A stretch of DNA of 64,000 nt from Symsagittifera roscoffensis (Eukaryota > Xenacoelomorpha > Acoela > Convolutidae): the NCBI RefSeq assembly GCF_963678635.1, contig NC_087062.1, positions 94,341,845 through 94,405,844 on the forward strand, in the 5' to 3' direction. Positions 41,801 to 44,800 of this stretch are shown here, piece after piece. The position numbers and the translations under genes were made by a program. Each line of letters starts with the position of its first letter. Position 1 is the first letter of the stretch. The notes under the pieces are model-generated. The model had not been told where the DNA came from and searched no databases. It was given only the letters and a program-made list of their open reading frames with translations.

Positions 41801-44800
41801 AACGAATTGATAGATCAGAAGCGCATTGAAAAGCTAGTTGAATAATTGGATGAACAATTCATCAGCAAAATTGAGACAACAAAAAAAACCAGACCTTGAA
41901 ACTAGCGTTGGTTTCAAAGAAAATCAGCAAAATCATCCACAAACGTAAATATCAGAAGCCCAACATCGAACTTCCACTAGACAACATCGGCCAGATCACC
42001 AAAACGGAAGAACAGAAGAAAACTTTATTCTCAACACATATATTCGCAAATCTCTCGGGGTGTTAAAACACGAAATCAGTGCAACTTCAGCTTAATAGGG
42101 GTAAAACTACGGAAACATACCGATTCCGAACCGGATTTTACGGCCTTATGGTTATGCTGGCCGAATTTCAAAAAGCTATAGTTCTTACACTTACAAACTG
42201 CAAAAATTTAATCGAGAATCTCGATGACATTTTAATTGAAACAAAATGGTCAAAACAAACACACAAAGAACTGTTACAGAACGTTTGGAACAAACTAAAC
42301 GACCAAACTCCAGCAATATCACTAGACAAATACAAATTTGCGTGCAAGCAGGTAAAATGGCTCGATTACAACATCAATAGCGAGGGCAAAAAACCCTTAA
42401 CTCGGAAAACAGACACAAATAAAAAAATATTTAAACAACTAAAACTTTTCATGGGTTCAATACACGACCTCACGAGATACATACCAATTTTTGCATAGAC
42501 TGCATCAGCACTAAAACCACTACTAAAAAACTCAGATAAACACAAAACTTAAGAGTGGAAGCTGGAACACACAACGGCATTCCACGAAATCTCAAAACTC
42601 GTATCTAAAATAACTCAAAACAAACAATTTAACCAAAGCTTAGAGACCCGTGCTTTGCGACTTTTCTACCTTTGGGTTAGGAGCCGTCCTAGAGCAATTT
42701 ACCGATGAGGGCTGAGTAGCATTATCATATGCCTCGAGGTTAATAATATCCACAGAGGAAAAATACTCCGTGAATGATTTAGAAAAATTAGGTATCGTGC
42801 AGGCGATCGAAAATTTCAAATATTATTTATACGGAAAGAAATTCACCGTCATTACAGACCACCTAGCTTTACTCAGCGCATTAAACGCTAGCGAAAGAAA
42901 ACCTAGCCAAAGCAGGCTCACTAGATTTAATAGATTAATCCCTTTTTTTTATATGAAACAGTTGGCAGGACAACAATGGGACTAATTGACTATTTGTCCA
43001 GAAAAATGGCAGGATTAGCGCTGTCCCAAGCGAGTGTCATGACGAAATTGTTCTGGCGTCAAATAACTTGTTCATTTCCCTTCCAGCCTTGAATTAACTG
43101 AAAACGCATACTAATAAGCTAGCCAATCAAGATCGAGCACTAAATCGGCTGGTTGAAAAGAGCGCTGAAAATGAAGGACCTCTACTGCACAATTGAAACC
43201 TCAAGTGCTTTTCAAATCTTCCACACATATCGAAAGCGGTCAACCAGTCCAAATCTAAAAACATTCACTTGCAAAAACAGTCAAACAATTAGCTGACCAC
43301 AAACTCAAAATAATCAAACTACATCAATATCATCGATACATACAGCGGAGGAGAACAAAGAAAATTGATTGGGAGAAAAACATAAGGGCTTCAAAGGGAG
43401 ATTCAACTCCGATAGCGCATGATCCCGAGGGGATGCAGCTCCAAAAAGCGAATAATCCACCACGAGTGAGAAACACGGAGCTGACCTGGAAAGGGAATCG
43501 TACAGAAAGGAAAGCTTGTCCAACCCGAGATGGCACGAAAGAACAACGACAACCTTTGAGCGATGGACTACGTCATCTTTTTATTCAACTACATCGAGCC
43601 CACAACGCACGAGAGCTGATAACAAATACGAAAGCCCAAAGTTTCGCCAAAAATCGTTTTCGCAGACAGTCCATCAAGTTCCCAGAAAGTAAAAAAAAAA
43701 CGAGGAGGGAACAATTTTCAGAAAAGCTATACCATACGTCACATCCAAAAGTCCCAAAAACGGAATCAGAGACCCAAACAACCACAAACAAAAAACAACA
43801 AAACGATGCCCAATCGCAAACCGAGCTGACAGTGGAAGCGTACGAGCAGTATGAATACTGCGTAAGCAGAGTTAATCCAGAACAACAGTATACAGGGGAA
43901 ACATCGCCAACCGAATCACTCCCAACGATGACCGGAAAACAACATGAAGCCAACCACAAACTCTTAATGTCAAGCGTGGTAGCAAATGAACTAAGCCACA
44001 TGAGACAAAAACCAATCGAATCATTATCAAAAATTTCAAGAATTCAAGTACTAGTTCACTAAACAACCAAAAATGGAAAAACGCAAAACACGCGTGTTTA
44101 GATCGGGAAAACCTGATGCATCTTTCACAAACGCAAAAGGTTATGCAAGGCATACAATGCTGGTCCAAAAGTGAAGTCAGAATCAACAAGCGCCCGATAA
44201 AAAATCTACCGGAACGCGACCCTAACGAACACGGAAACCAAAAAAGCACAAAATGGTTCAAGTGTGAGAAAAAGACATTCACCAACTAAGGAAGAGTAAG
44301 CCCTAGATTTCAGACAAAAAGAACACAAAAAACAGGTGGACACTAGCACTATGCAACACATTCAACAAGTAGCAGTAAAAAAAAGTACCAATCGCAACAA
44401 AGATTGAAGATCCAAAAACATTCGAGCAAAAGTTTAAAACAAAAGATGGGAAAATATTAACATACACCCCATACACACTGCTTGGGTACAAAATCGAGGA
44501 AAACAACATTGATTGCTGAAGAACAGCGGATTCGATTTTGTCCCAAACCCACAAATCTGCGGACTATCTAGACTAACCCGATCATTAGCATAGACTCTCC
44601 AAAGAAATATTCTATAGCGTCACCGAAACAACAACAACAAATACAATACGGAAATATTTGGAGCATCAAAAGTCTGATCCATAAGATAGGGCCTCAAAAA
44701 GAACTCAACGGGATGCGTGGTGTGCACGTAAACTCTCTAGACATTCAAACCAGAGACAAGCGACAACATCAACGTAATAGACTTCGTATCTCCATTCGAA

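Noticed and set aside
43585-44001. 138-codon minus strand frame
   Set aside because: Antisense of the decayed LTR element; Cys/Ser/Val-rich composition expected from its sense codons.
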